A stretch of DNA of 64,000 nucleotides, from NCBI GenBank assembly GCA_965662355.1, contig CBFIHP010000001.1, positions 186,001 to 250,000 on the forward strand, given 5' to 3'. This document shows, one piece after another, positions 1 through 8,509 of this stretch. Made by a program: the position numbers and the translations under genes. The notes under the pieces were generated by a model that was given only the letters and a program-made list of their open reading frames with translations, was not told where the DNA came from and did no database searches. The DNA comes from GCA-2683825 sp965662355. Its GTDB lineage: Bacteria; Planctomycetota; UBA1135; GCA-002686595. Within the stretch, counting starts at the first letter, position 1; each line of letters begins with the position of its first letter.

Positions 1-199
1 CCTCGGGTGCTTCCTCGATCGAGCCCACACTACGAACGAGCTCGACGGTGGATTGCATCCGCTCCAGTTCGGCCTGCAAGGCTTGCGACTGTTCGAGCTC
101 GCTCTCGAAGGCAGCGCGCTCGTCAACGTCGAGCTCGCCAAAGAGGAAAGCGCACAGGCGCTCGTGTGCGGAGTCGGTGAACTTGTTCTCGTCGCTCAT
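1..199 (-). CDS. N-terminus of sigma-factor partner protein (partial)
   Basis: The reading frame starts with ATG at 199 and runs off the left edge of the window, giving 66 residues beginning MSDENKFTDSAHERLCAFLF. It overlaps the stop codon of the ECF sigma gene by ATGA, so the two are translationally coupled. The visible part is an acidic helical segment of the type 'L.AFLFGELD..ERAAFE.EL', as found at the N-terminus of zinc-less anti-sigma proteins and of planctomycete YfbK-like von Willebrand factor A proteins encoded next to sigma factors. No membrane segment is in view. A role as anti-sigma or sigma-linked regulator is inferred from the coupling; the truncation prevents a choice between the two families. 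Confidence 0.6.
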   Translation of the reverse strand, partial: MSDENKFTDSAHERLCAFLFGELDVDERAAFESELEQSQALQAELERMQSTVELVRSVGSIEEAPE

Positions 200-855
200 G
201 ACAAACCTCCCGGAAGACTCTGGATACCAGTACGTTGTCCAGGGCTTTGTCCCGGGGCGCGTGCCGCTGCATCAACGGGGCCCGGAGCCTGGAGCAGGGG
301 CGCGAGGTCGCCCGCGAGGGATTTCAAACCGACGCTGACCAGCCAGCCGATCGTTCCGATCTTCTTGCCCGTGATGCCGGCGATTTCCTTGTAGCTCTTC
401 TCACCAAAGAGCCGCAGGGCCAGCACTTCGCGTTGCTCGCTGGGCAGCTTGGAGAGCCCGCGCTCGACCGCGGCGCGCGTGTCTCGCGCTTCGACCCTGT
501 CGATTCCGCCCCCGTCCGTTTCCAGACTGGCCACCGCTTCTTCGCGGTGACGCCTTCGATGTTCGCTTCGCTTTGTATCCATACAGAGATTCCTCGTGAC
601 CTGGTGTAGCCAGCCCGAGAGGAGACTCCGTTCCGCTTCCGCGTCGCCGACCGCATGCTCCGGGAGCGTCGGTGGCTTCTGGGAGAGTCTCAGAAAGACC
701 TCCTGGACGACGTCCTCACCGCCACGCCAGTTACCCAGAAGTGCCTGGGCATAACGCAGGACCGGTCCTTCGTGGCGACGAACGAGGACCGTGAAGGCCT
801 CCGCGTCCCCTCCGGACCAGGCGTCGAGCAATGTTCCGTCCGATTGTTCTTCCAT
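196..855 (-). CDS. ECF RNA polymerase sigma factor
   Basis: A 219-residue sigma-70 family protein of the extracytoplasmic-function type. Region 2 lies at about residues 20-100, with an 'EDVVQEVFLRL' core and a 'WLHQVTRNLCMDTKR' -10-recognition segment. Region 4 lies at about 130-180, with 'LPSEQREVLALRLFGEKSY.EIA'. Regions 1.1 and 3 are absent, as expected for the class. The C-terminal 35 residues after region 4 are Pro/Ala/Gly-rich and look like a disordered tail. The stop codon overlaps the start of the next gene (ATGA at 196-199). The target regulon cannot be read from this window. Confidence 0.93.
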   Translation of the reverse strand: MEEQSDGTLLDAWSGGDAEAFTVLVRRHEGPVLRYAQALLGNWRGGEDVVQEVFLRLSQKPPTLPEHAVGDAEAERSLLSGWLHQVTRNLCMDTKRSEHRRRHREEAVASLETDGGGIDRVEARDTRAAVERGLSKLPSEQREVLALRLFGEKSYKEIAGITGKKIGTIGWLVSVGLKSLAGDLAPLLQAPGPVDAAARAPGQSPGQRTGIQSLPGGLS

Positions 856-1076
856 CCGCTCAGTGGCTACGCGCGGCTAACGGTGAGGTGGAATGGGATC
901 TTGGTGGGAATTGGAGAAAATGCCAAGCCAAAGCCAATTCGCCCTGAAATGCGTCTCTCGGGGGGTCGGGGGAGCGCTTCGAAATCTTTGGAGCCCCGCG
1001 AAGTGTTCAACATCGAGACATGGTGCACGGCAGGGAACTTGGACGGACGCGGTGGGGCGATGGACGCATGGGATTG

Positions 1077-1269
1077 GTTTCCCACGCGGCCGGCCTGAAC
1101 ACTCCGCGCCACGGCCACGACCGCGCTTGTGTCCATATCGTGCTGCGCGGGCTCTATGTAGAGCACTCCCCCACCGGCACCGTGGTCGCCTGCCCGGGTG
1201 AGGTCGTCTACAAGGATGGACAGATCGAGCACTGGAACCGCTTCGGTACCAACGGTGCGGAGAGTGGGC
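1077..1269 (+). pseudogene. Remnant of an AraC-type cupin sensor domain
   Basis: This stretch encodes a segment resembling the N-terminal cupin of AraC-family regulators: 'HGHDRACVHIVLRGLYVEHS', then a 'PGEVVYKDGQIEHWNRFG' strand pair. Similarity stops after 'NGAES', and no helix-turn-helix domain follows. The frame continues without a stop into the ureohydrolase that begins at 1347. It is therefore either a decayed regulator or an unusual in-frame N-terminal fusion. I favour a remnant: the linker between the two is not domain-like, and the ureohydrolase has its own good start. The interval 856-1076 before it shows nothing I can interpret. Confidence 0.5.
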
Positions 1270-1346
1270 CGCTGTTCGGCACCATGGTGAAGTCCCTACG
1301 AACGATCAGCGCCTCGCCCCTGAGCCATTGCTACCATCTCGCCAGC

Positions 1347-2381
1347 ATGAGGCCCGAATTCGACCCCTCGGCGGCAGCAGATCCGGATAGCGGTATCTTT
1401 GGTCTCGACGTGTCGCCCGAACAGGCACGGGTACACGTCCTGGGCGTACCCTTCGATGCCACCACATCGTTCCGGCCGGGGACGGCACGGGGACCCGAGG
1501 CTATCCTGCGCGCGAGCCATCAGGTCGATCTCCACGACATGGTCACGGGGAAGCCCTATGAAGAGGGCATCTGGATGGCCGAACCGGACCCCGAGGTCAT
1601 CGCCTGGAACGAAGAAGCGCGCGTGGATGCCCAGCGCGTCATCGAAGCCGGAGGTGTCGGGCACGATACGACGTTGCGAGAATGCGCGGCGCGCGTAGAT
1701 GCCGTTCAGGAGCGCCTGAACGACTGGGTTGCCGCACGGACGTCGGCGAGCCTCGAGGCGGGCAAGCTGTGCGCGACGCTCGGTGGAGACCACTCGGTTG
1801 CCCTGGGCGCGATCGAAGCCCATGCGCAGCGCTACCCCGGAATGGGCATCCTGCACCTTGATGCACACGCGGATCTACGCGTGGCCTTCGAGGGCTTTCG
1901 ATACTCCCATGCCTCGATCCTGCACAACGTGCTCGAACGTATAGAGAATCCAGGGCCGCTGGTCCAGGTGGGCCTACGCGACCTGGCCGAGGAAGAGGTG
2001 CAACGCATTCGCAGCTCGGACCACATCCACGCTCTCTTCGATCACGAGTGGGCGCAAATGAAACTTGCGCGCGAGCCCTTGACGCGCCACGTCCTGAAAA
2101 CCCTCGAACCGTTGCCGGAAGCGGTATACGTCACCTTCGACATCGACGGACTCGACCCGAGCCTGTGCCCGAGCACCGGCACCCCGGTCCCGGGCGGCCT
2201 GAACTGGCACGAGGCGATGATGTGGCTGCAAGCCCTACGAGACTCCGGACGTCGCATCGTGGGTTTCGATTTGACCGAGGTCGCCCCCGGCGATGCGGAC
2301 AAGCTGGGCGAGGGCTGGGACGAGATCGTCGGTGCACGCTTGTTGTATCGCTTGATCGGGTTCGCGTTGTCGACGCCCTGA
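1347..2381 (+). CDS. Ureohydrolase (agmatinase/arginase family)
   Basis: A 344-residue manganese ureohydrolase that hydrolyses a guanidino compound such as agmatine or arginine to urea and an amine. All metal-binding motifs are present in order: GGDHS, LHLDAHADLR, then 'TFDIDGLDPSLCPSTGTP' and 'GFDLTEVAP'. The substrate (agmatine, arginine, guanidinobutyrate or formiminoglutamate) cannot be decided from the motifs. An in-frame ATG at 1020 exists, but I chose 1347 because family homology begins there and the upstream part looks like a cupin fragment. Downstream, an ankyrin remnant on the opposite strand starts immediately after the stop. Confidence 0.9.
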   Translation: MRPEFDPSAAADPDSGIFGLDVSPEQARVHVLGVPFDATTSFRPGTARGPEAILRASHQVDLHDMVTGKPYEEGIWMAEPDPEVIAWNEEARVDAQRVIEAGGVGHDTTLRECAARVDAVQERLNDWVAARTSASLEAGKLCATLGGDHSVALGAIEAHAQRYPGMGILHLDAHADLRVAFEGFRYSHASILHNVLERIENPGPLVQVGLRDLAEEEVQRIRSSDHIHALFDHEWAQMKLAREPLTRHVLKTLEPLPEAVYVTFDIDGLDPSLCPSTGTPVPGGLNWHEAMMWLQALRDSGRRIVGFDLTEVAPGDADKLGEGWDEIVGARLLYRLIGFALSTP

Positions 2382-2693
2382 TCAATCCGTCGCGCCAGCT
2401 TCGCGCAACAAGGCCGCCACTTCGTCGCGTACGCCCGCTCGGGACGGATGGACACTACTCATGAGCAGCGCGAGTGTCGTCGTGCCGCCATACATCTGCG
2501 CCACCGCGTCGACGACAGCCCCCGAATCTAGCAACCTGCGCGTGATCGCCGCGAGGTTCGAGGGTACTCGTTGCCGGTGAGTCTCGATGCCGTTCGAGCC
2601 AACGTAGTGCAACAGAGTAGCGCCATGCCCATAGGGCGAACGTGCAACGATCAGCTCCGGACGCGACTCCGCTCGACCCAGACCCGTGGGGCG
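2382..2693 (-). pseudogene. Ankyrin-repeat protein fragment
   Basis: The open frame reads 'ELIVARSPYGHGATLLHYVG', then a segment containing 'LLDSGAVVDAVAQMYGG' and 'LLREAGATD'. These are recognisable ankyrin-repeat pieces of the type 'YGHGATLLHY.....LLDAGA.VDA'. The frame has no credible start, because a TAG lies directly upstream inside the end of the VOC gene, and it is far shorter than typical ankyrin proteins. It looks like the residual middle of a deleted gene. Its convergent partner, the ureohydrolase, ends at 2381 with no intergenic space. Confidence 0.55.
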
Positions 2694-3113
2694 CTACTTG
2701 AAGCCCCAGACCGCGAGCTCGTTGCCGGAAGGATCGCTGAAATGGAAACGCTGGCCGCCGGGGAATTCGAAGGGCTCTTTCACGATTCGTCCGCCCGCGG
2801 CTTGCACCGCTCTGACGCTCGCTTCGATATCGTCCGAGTACAGAATGACGAGCGACCCTCCGGGCTGGACCGATGTTTCCAGGCGCATACCCCCCACTTC
2901 TCCACCGCCGCTTTTCTTGATGCCCGCGTAGCCGGGCCCGTAGTCGTTGAATTCCCAAGCGAAGGCTTGACTGTAGAAACGTTGGGCCTCGGGCAAATCA
3001 ACGACGGCGAGTTCGATGTAGTCGATAGTGTGGTGTTGGTGCATAGCGCTCTCGCAACCGTTCAAGGTGAGGGTAATCGCAGTGATACAAGCCAAGAATT
3101 TGGAATGCTGCAT
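2694..3113 (-). CDS. VOC (glyoxalase-fold) protein with possible lipoprotein signal
   Basis: A 139-residue protein of the vicinal-oxygen-chelate superfamily, with two beta-alpha-beta-beta-beta halves: 'YIELAVVDLPEAQRFYSQAF' and 'GGRIVKEPFEFPGGQRFHF', ending 'DPSGNELAVWG'. Related proteins bind a divalent metal and act as lyases, dioxygenases or resistance proteins; the substrate here is unknown. The longest frame starts with a short hydrophobic segment ending 'LNGC', which looks like a lipobox. An internal ATG at 3044 (MHQHHTIDYIE) would give a normal cytosolic VOC protein of 116 residues. I kept the long form because the signal-like segment is unlikely to arise by chance, but the start is uncertain. 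Confidence 0.8.
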   Translation of the reverse strand: MQHSKFLACITAITLTLNGCESAMHQHHTIDYIELAVVDLPEAQRFYSQAFAWEFNDYGPGYAGIKKSGGGEVGGMRLETSVQPGGSLVILYSDDIEASVRAVQAAGGRIVKEPFEFPGGQRFHFSDPSGNELAVWGFK

Positions 3114-3311
3114 GTCGTGGATGGTCTGTTGAAGCGTGTCGGCGCACGTTGACGGTCTACTTCAACACGCCGTGGGATTCCACTGTCTCGGGCAGCAAGT
3201 GCCGGAAGTAGAGCGGGATGATTGCGCTCTTCATCGCCCGGTTGTACGAGGACCCTACTGACAACGTGATGTCAGCAGCCTGGCAGGAATCAAAAACAAG
3301 CGATTATCGGC

Positions 3312-5747
3312 CTACGCCGCCGGCCCCAGACGGTATCGATGCCACAATCGCGGTTCCGCGCGGGCGGCCTCACGATGCCAGGGCGTTGTCACGAGCTCGC
3401 AGGGATCCATCGACTTGCCCACGAGGGAATCGGCGATCTCGACATGGAAGATCAGCCGCTCGCCTTGCTCGAGCCTCTTGCCGCGATGGAAGCCGCGCGT
3501 GTCCGCGAGGATGAGCGTTCCCCGGCCTCCGGTGATTTCCAGGATGTCCTCGGACGGGTAGTGGCGCTGGATCTCGGCGTCCGAGATTCTTCCGTCGCGC
3601 CAGAGGGCATCAGGCTTGTTGCGATGACTTCCGCGTACGTAACAGTGAGGCCCACGCTCTTCACCCACATCCGTCACGTAGATTAACGCCTTCATGAAGT
3701 TCAGGCGGTTCATGTCGAAGTGGTACAGCTGAGAGGCCAGGCTGTCGGGCTCTTTGAAGAGAGCCTTGCTCCAGAAAAGGAGCGCCTGAGTTATCACCGG
3801 CTCGCAACCCAGGTAGGACCGCGCCACAGATACCACCGTCGGGTCGAAGGCCAACCGGGCCAGTGAAGGTTGGGCGAGAACGCACTCGTCTCGGATCGTG
3901 TGCCGCGTAACTTGCGGCCCGCCTTGGCCATAGAGATGTTCGGCCCCGTACTCTCCCGCCCCGGTGATCGGTCGCACCGGGTGTTCACGTGCAAAGGTCT
4001 CGATCTCCTGGCAGCGCTCTTCGCTGAGCATTCCGGGCAAGACCACGACACCGTCGGTGTGCAAGCGATCGATGACGTTCCCCCTGGCGCAAGCATCCAG
4101 CTTGCCCAGCAGACCCCCGACTCCCGGATCAACCGGGGACTCGAGGGGAGGGTGCGCGTGTTGCCTTGCACTCAGAACGACGTCACAGAACGATCCCTGG
4201 GTCATCGTGTAGAGCCTGCGTTGTGCCGCGTAGAGTCGCGGGTCCTGGGTCCCGCTTGCGGCGAACTGCGTCAGACCCTGTTCGTAGACCGCGATGGCCT
4301 CGAGAATCGGGGCGGGCAGTGCCTGTGCTTCCTTGACGAGAGCCGATTGGAGCAGCCTGGCTACGCGTCGCTCCTCATCCTGAATCCCGGCGTACCAGCC
4401 CTGGGAAACCACTGCTGGCAAGGCCGCTGGCGGCGGACTTTCCAGCACCGGAGTGGGCTGGGGCTGGACCGCGGGCTTCAGGAACATCCGGTCGAACAGC
4501 GACATGACCTTCCCGACCGCCTCGTCACTGACGTGACGATTGTCCGGCCTCCAGCGATCCTTCGTGCAGTACATGACCGTCTCGAAGGACGGGAAGTAGT
4601 GCACATCCGGGTGCCGTTGGGCAAAGGCCTCGGCCACGATCCGCAGCGTCGCCTTCGAGCTGCAGTTCGCCGTGATCACATGTTGCTCGGGCGCGCGAAA
4701 CGTCGCCAGCAGAGGCACCGGTGAGACCGTCAGAATCAGCTTGACCCCGGGGTTGTGCTTCTTCCAAAGGCTCCACATGGCCTCGAGGTGCTCCAGGTTC
4801 TCTTCGAGCGAGGGCGTCCGATAACGCACGAGCGCCGGAGACAGCTGCCAGGGGCAACGCGCAAAGGCCGTGCCGTCGGTACGCAACTCCCAGACCTCGT
4901 TGAGACCGAGGGTCATGACGAAGACCTCGACCTCTTCGAAGACCTCTCGGGACGCGCGCAGGTGCTGGCTCCAGCTTTGCTCGTATTCGGAGAGACTCGC
5001 GTACTCGACCTGCTCGCGCCAGGGATCGCGATAGACGGAACCCCGCGCCGTCTGCTGTTCCCACACGATCGAGGGCTCGCGACGTACGCCGAAGGAGCGC
5101 TCGATCAATTGGCGCAGGCTGGGGACGTTGAAGATGATGCCCCAGTTGGCGCTGGCCTTGTCCAGACCATTCGCACTGTCGGGGTTCTTTTCCTTGATGA
5201 GGTAGTTGTAGCCCTCGCGCTGAAAGCGGAACGAAATTTCGGAGGCGAAGCAACTCCCCGCGGAGCCGATCTTCGTCGTGCGATCGACCAGGGGAATGTG
5301 CTGGGACCAGGGCAGCTCGTCATAGACCGAGCGCGGGTTCTGGGGCCGGTCGGGCATGGGAAACCAGACCGCGTGGGGATTCGGTTGACCGGCGGTGTCG
5401 TAGGCACGCGCCGAGTCCAGCGTGGTCTTCAGATTGGCGTTGGCCTTCCGCTGCCACTCGACGAAGCGTTGATCGCGCGGAGAGCGCTCGACCAGGGCCG
5501 TCAAGACCTTGGTGACGCCCTGGATGAAATGCAGATGCGACGAGCTGCTCTCCGAATCGGCCATCAGCACGGGCACCAGATCCCCGAGAAGCTCGGGAAC
5601 ATCAGCCGTCTCGATCATGGCTGCGAAGAGCAAACGTGCAGTGCGCACGTCGGACACCGGCAGATCGGGATTGGCGATCAGCGGTACGCCGCGCCCATCC
5701 GGCGGGGCTGCTTGCGAGGGATCGGTAGCTTGAACGGGAGAGGACAT
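3312..5747 (-). CDS. GSCFA-domain / phytanoyl-CoA dioxygenase-type fusion protein
   Basis: An 811-residue two-domain protein. Residues about 130-425 form a GSCFA domain (a GDSL-like esterase/acyltransferase relative): the name-giving GSCFA at 164-168, 'VMTLGLNEVWE', 'TVSPVPL' and 'PDNRHVSDEA' are visible. After a Pro-rich linker (about 428-450) and a helical region, residues about 555-780 resemble phytanoyl-CoA dioxygenase. The iron ligands appear to be H676-x-D678 (in YHFDMN) and a distal His near 754 (RGFHRG), with an Arg near 764 for 2-oxoglutarate. The start at 5747 follows the methyltransferase stop by 7 bases; an in-frame ATG at 5768 would overlap it. With the methyltransferase it forms a two-gene unit that probably modifies a glycan or small molecule; the substrate is unknown. 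Confidence 0.82.
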   Translation of the reverse strand: MSSPVQATDPSQAAPPDGRGVPLIANPDLPVSDVRTARLLFAAMIETADVPELLGDLVPVLMADSESSSSHLHFIQGVTKVLTALVERSPRDQRFVEWQRKANANLKTTLDSARAYDTAGQPNPHAVWFPMPDRPQNPRSVYDELPWSQHIPLVDRTTKIGSAGSCFASEISFRFQREGYNYLIKEKNPDSANGLDKASANWGIIFNVPSLRQLIERSFGVRREPSIVWEQQTARGSVYRDPWREQVEYASLSEYEQSWSQHLRASREVFEEVEVFVMTLGLNEVWELRTDGTAFARCPWQLSPALVRYRTPSLEENLEHLEAMWSLWKKHNPGVKLILTVSPVPLLATFRAPEQHVITANCSSKATLRIVAEAFAQRHPDVHYFPSFETVMYCTKDRWRPDNRHVSDEAVGKVMSLFDRMFLKPAVQPQPTPVLESPPPAALPAVVSQGWYAGIQDEERRVARLLQSALVKEAQALPAPILEAIAVYEQGLTQFAASGTQDPRLYAAQRRLYTMTQGSFCDVVLSARQHAHPPLESPVDPGVGGLLGKLDACARGNVIDRLHTDGVVVLPGMLSEERCQEIETFAREHPVRPITGAGEYGAEHLYGQGGPQVTRHTIRDECVLAQPSLARLAFDPTVVSVARSYLGCEPVITQALLFWSKALFKEPDSLASQLYHFDMNRLNFMKALIYVTDVGEERGPHCYVRGSHRNKPDALWRDGRISDAEIQRHYPSEDILEITGGRGTLILADTRGFHRGKRLEQGERLIFHVEIADSLVGKSMDPCELVTTPWHREAARAEPRLWHRYRLGPAA

Positions 5748-5754
5748 GTCAGGC

Positions 5755-7098
5755 TCAGTCGCTCGCAACGGCAGAGAATCGGAAGGCCTTGTAGAAGATC
5801 CGTTCCGACCCTATGTGGGCAAAGAGCCCCGGATCTTCCTGTCGTTTGTCGAAGGCCAGGTAGAAACGATGCTCCTCGAGGAGCCCCAGGTAGCGCAGCG
5901 TGTCGAGATGCACGTCCTGGGCCGCATAGTCCGCGACAAGCACGAGGTCCACGGGATCTTCGTCCAGAGCATCGATAAAGCGTGCCGGGGAAAGCGGCGG
6001 TTGATCTTCGACGAGATGCGCAAAAGGATGAATCCGATAGGCCACCTCGACACCACGGTTCACCAGCATCTCTTCCAAGATGCCGCTTTCGTCGGTGACC
6101 CCGTAGATCGCCACACGGCGTGGCTGGGTCTCCTCCAGAAAGTCATCGACGGCCCGAAAGCTCTCGTTCAGTGCATAGTCGACGAGGAAGGCCAAGCTCT
6201 TGTCCACCTGTTCCGGCGAGTGCGCGGGAGGACCGAGCGGGACCGGCCTCGGTTTGCTGGCAAAGAAGAACGGCGAGGTCTTGCGATAGGGAAGTTGCTT
6301 CATCCACTCGACGTCGACCTGCTCGAAGTAACGCCCCAGCATGGCCCTGAATAGCTCGGGGTCGGCGATCATGCGTACGAATCCATCGGTGGAGGTCACG
6401 GGCCAGAGCCCCGCAGTACTGTCCGGCGGAATAGCCTTGTTCGCCTCACCCAGGGATTCGGTCGAGCACCCCATCCCGATGGCGAGCACGCCCTCGGGCG
6501 ACAGCAACGACACGTACCGCCCGAGCATCTCCATTGGAAAGACACTGCGATAAATGGCGCCGAAGTCGGTGATCAAATCGAAGCGGTGGGGAGTCGCATA
6601 GTTCTCCAAGCGCTTCTCCTCGAGCACCACCTCGGGAAACCGCTTGCGCCCGTACTCGATGCAAAAAGGATCCGGCTCCACGCCGTGGACTTCGATACCC
6701 GGCGCACGAGCCTTCAACAGATGCGAGAACAGGCCCTCGGCACAACCGACATCCAAGGCCTTGTGGATGTTTCCCAGCGGGCAGTGCTTCAGGATCAGAT
6801 CGAGGAAACGAGACAACCGGCAGGTATCGAAGAGCGAGCGCCTTTTGAACCAGTGCATCGCCTGCTCCCGCGATGCAGCATAGAACGGTGTGGCCTCCGG
6901 CTCCGCTTCCGCGCGGGCATCCATCGTACGCCGCTGGATCAGTCCGCAATGTTGGCAGACACAGGTGACCACCTGCCCGAAACTATGCGGCATCACGGTC
7001 AACTCCGTATGCGAGCAGTACCAACAGGCCCGCACCAGAGTGCTTCCGAGTTGCGGGGCCTGGGGGGCTCGCGGGGCGATCGTTCCTTGATACGTCAT
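5755..7098 (-). CDS. Class I SAM C-methyltransferase with N-terminal zinc ribbon
   Basis: A 447-residue protein with the architecture of sugar or polyketide C-methyltransferases. An N-terminal zinc-binding segment has cysteines C25, C28, C48 and C51. A SAM-binding Rossmann domain follows with motif I 'ALDVGCAEGLFSHLL' and 'VEPDPF'. A C-terminal third Rossmann-like domain contains 'VAIYGVTDESGILEEML'. NDP-sugar C-methyltransferases share this three-part layout, so a deoxysugar or glycan precursor is a possible substrate. A longer open frame reaches 7677, but the ATG at 7098 fits the domain start. The downstream GSCFA-dioxygenase gene follows within 7 bases, so the two are probably co-transcribed. 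Confidence 0.83.
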   Translation of the reverse strand: MTYQGTIAPRAPQAPQLGSTLVRACWYCSHTELTVMPHSFGQVVTCVCQHCGLIQRRTMDARAEAEPEATPFYAASREQAMHWFKRRSLFDTCRLSRFLDLILKHCPLGNIHKALDVGCAEGLFSHLLKARAPGIEVHGVEPDPFCIEYGRKRFPEVVLEEKRLENYATPHRFDLITDFGAIYRSVFPMEMLGRYVSLLSPEGVLAIGMGCSTESLGEANKAIPPDSTAGLWPVTSTDGFVRMIADPELFRAMLGRYFEQVDVEWMKQLPYRKTSPFFFASKPRPVPLGPPAHSPEQVDKSLAFLVDYALNESFRAVDDFLEETQPRRVAIYGVTDESGILEEMLVNRGVEVAYRIHPFAHLVEDQPPLSPARFIDALDEDPVDLVLVADYAAQDVHLDTLRYLGLLEEHRFYLAFDKRQEDPGLFAHIGSERIFYKAFRFSAVASD

Positions 7099-7199
7099 GG
7101 GCTTGTCCGGTATCCACGAAACGGCCTCCTCCCTGTCAATAGAGACAGGGCGGCCGACAGTCGCATCGACCTGTTCCGCAGACTCCTTTAGCGGAAAAC

Positions 7200-8183
7200 T
7201 CAGCCCATGCGCGTCGCGAACAGCCAGATGCTGTAGCTGACATAGCTCGCCAGAAGCAGGATCCCCTTCGCGCGCCCGCCCCCACCGAAGCGGGGCAGCA
7301 GTACCGCCGCGAGGCTGAAGCCCAGGACGACCCAAACGTCCTCTTGCATGGCCAGGTCGAAGGCGTGCCTGATTTCGCTCGCGGCTGCGGGCAGGGCATC
7401 GGGGGAGATGGGCTGGATGAGGGAGACGATGCCGATCACGGCCATCAGGTTGAAGACGTTGCTGCCGACGACATTGCCGAGGGAGATGTCGCTCTGCCCG
7501 CGCACGGCACCGCCGACACCGGCGGCGAGTTCGGGTAGTGATGTGCCGATGGCGACGACTGTCAGACCGACCACACTCTTGGGAACGCCCAGGCGCAGGG
7601 CACCGTCCTCGGCCCCCATGACGACTAGCTTGGCCGCGACCAGAATCGAGATGATCCCGAGGAGAGTCCAGGCCCATGGGTGGCGGCGCCGTAGCTTGTC
7701 GACGTCGACGTCGTCGGGCGTCAGATCGGCTCCCGCGGTCGTGAGCACGTGGAGGTTGTAGACCGCGAAAGCGCCGAGGAGGAGCCCGCCTTCGGTGCGC
7801 GTGATCGAGCCGTCACGGGCGACGAAGTAGAAGGCCCCCAGGGACAGGAAGAGCCACAGGACTTCGCGCAAGTGCAGCCGGGTCTCCATGATCCTGGGCA
7901 GGATCACGGCACATGTGCCAAGGACGAGGCCGATGTTGGCGATGTTGCTGCCGAGGACGTTTCCGAGGGACAGATCGACCTTGCCTTCGGAGGCGGCGAG
8001 TCCAGAGACGATGATCTCCGGGGCCGAGGTTCCGAAGGCCACGACCGTCAACCCGACGACGAGCGTGCTGATGCCGAAGCGTCTGGCGATCAATGTACTG
8101 CCGGCGACGAGCCAGTCGGCTCCCCGCCAGAGCAGCACGAAGCCCGCGATGAGGTACGTGAGAATCAGCAGCCATTCCTGCAT
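7200..8183 (-). CDS. CaCA-family calcium(sodium)/proton or cation antiporter (YrbG-like)
   Basis: A 327-residue integral membrane protein with about ten transmembrane helices in two homologous halves. Each half carries the alpha-repeat signature: 'VVAFGTSAPEIIVSG' plus 'SLGNVLGSNIANIGLVLG', and 'VVAIGTSLPELAAGV' plus 'SLGNVVGSNVFNLMAVIG'. Acidic residues in GTSxPE and Asn in GSN bind the ion in this family. It should exchange Ca2+ (or another cation) for Na+ or H+ across the inner membrane. It stands alone, about 100 bases upstream of the methyltransferase on the same strand. Confidence 0.93.
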   Translation of the reverse strand: MQEWLLILTYLIAGFVLLWRGADWLVAGSTLIARRFGISTLVVGLTVVAFGTSAPEIIVSGLAASEGKVDLSLGNVLGSNIANIGLVLGTCAVILPRIMETRLHLREVLWLFLSLGAFYFVARDGSITRTEGGLLLGAFAVYNLHVLTTAGADLTPDDVDVDKLRRRHPWAWTLLGIISILVAAKLVVMGAEDGALRLGVPKSVVGLTVVAIGTSLPELAAGVGGAVRGQSDISLGNVVGSNVFNLMAVIGIVSLIQPISPDALPAAASEIRHAFDLAMQEDVWVVLGFSLAAVLLPRFGGGGRAKGILLLASYVSYSIWLFATRMG

Positions 8184-8509
8184 GGGGCGGATCCTAGTCG
8201 TCGAGGCGGGGGCTCTTCACCGTCGGCCCATGGTTTTTCGGAATTCCAGGGAGAACTGTATCGGGTCACAGAATTGGTCAAGGGCAGCGGCTTCGTGAGC
8301 ACGCGCTCCTCGACCAGCTGCTCTGCACCTCGAACGGAGTCGCATTGCTGCGACGGGCAGGCGCGCCCGAGGAGATCATCGACGGCACGATCCGTGGGAC
8401 GCTGAGGCTCCTCGAAGGCGGAACGTAGGATCCGGTTGAGCACAGGAGCCGAGACCCTATTCTCAATGGGCTGCGTCTCGTTCCCGACACCCCTCCCTCA
8501 GGAGTCTCC
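8184..8509 (+). other. Intergenic stretch with a possible coding remnant
   Basis: This 326-base divergent interval lies between the antiporter and the next plus-strand gene. One plus-strand frame is open from 8198 to the TAG at 8426-8428 without a start codon, and its end ('LRRAGAPEEIIDGTIRGTL') has protein-like composition. I do not recognise a family. It may be the tail of a decayed gene or chance. A Shine-Dalgarno-like AGGAG at the right end belongs to the next gene. Confidence 0.2.

Noticed and set aside
3157..3234. 25-codon ORF on the minus strand (MKSAIIPLYFRHLLPETVES...)
   Set aside because: Its composition is protein-like, but it is short, without a ribosome site, and of no recognisable family; possibly a remnant or chance.
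3304..3311. GCCGATAA on the minus strand, identical to a sigma-28 -10 box
   Set aside because: No TAAA-like -35 is found 15 bases upstream, it overlaps the end of the GSCFA-dioxygenase gene, and no credible gene follows.
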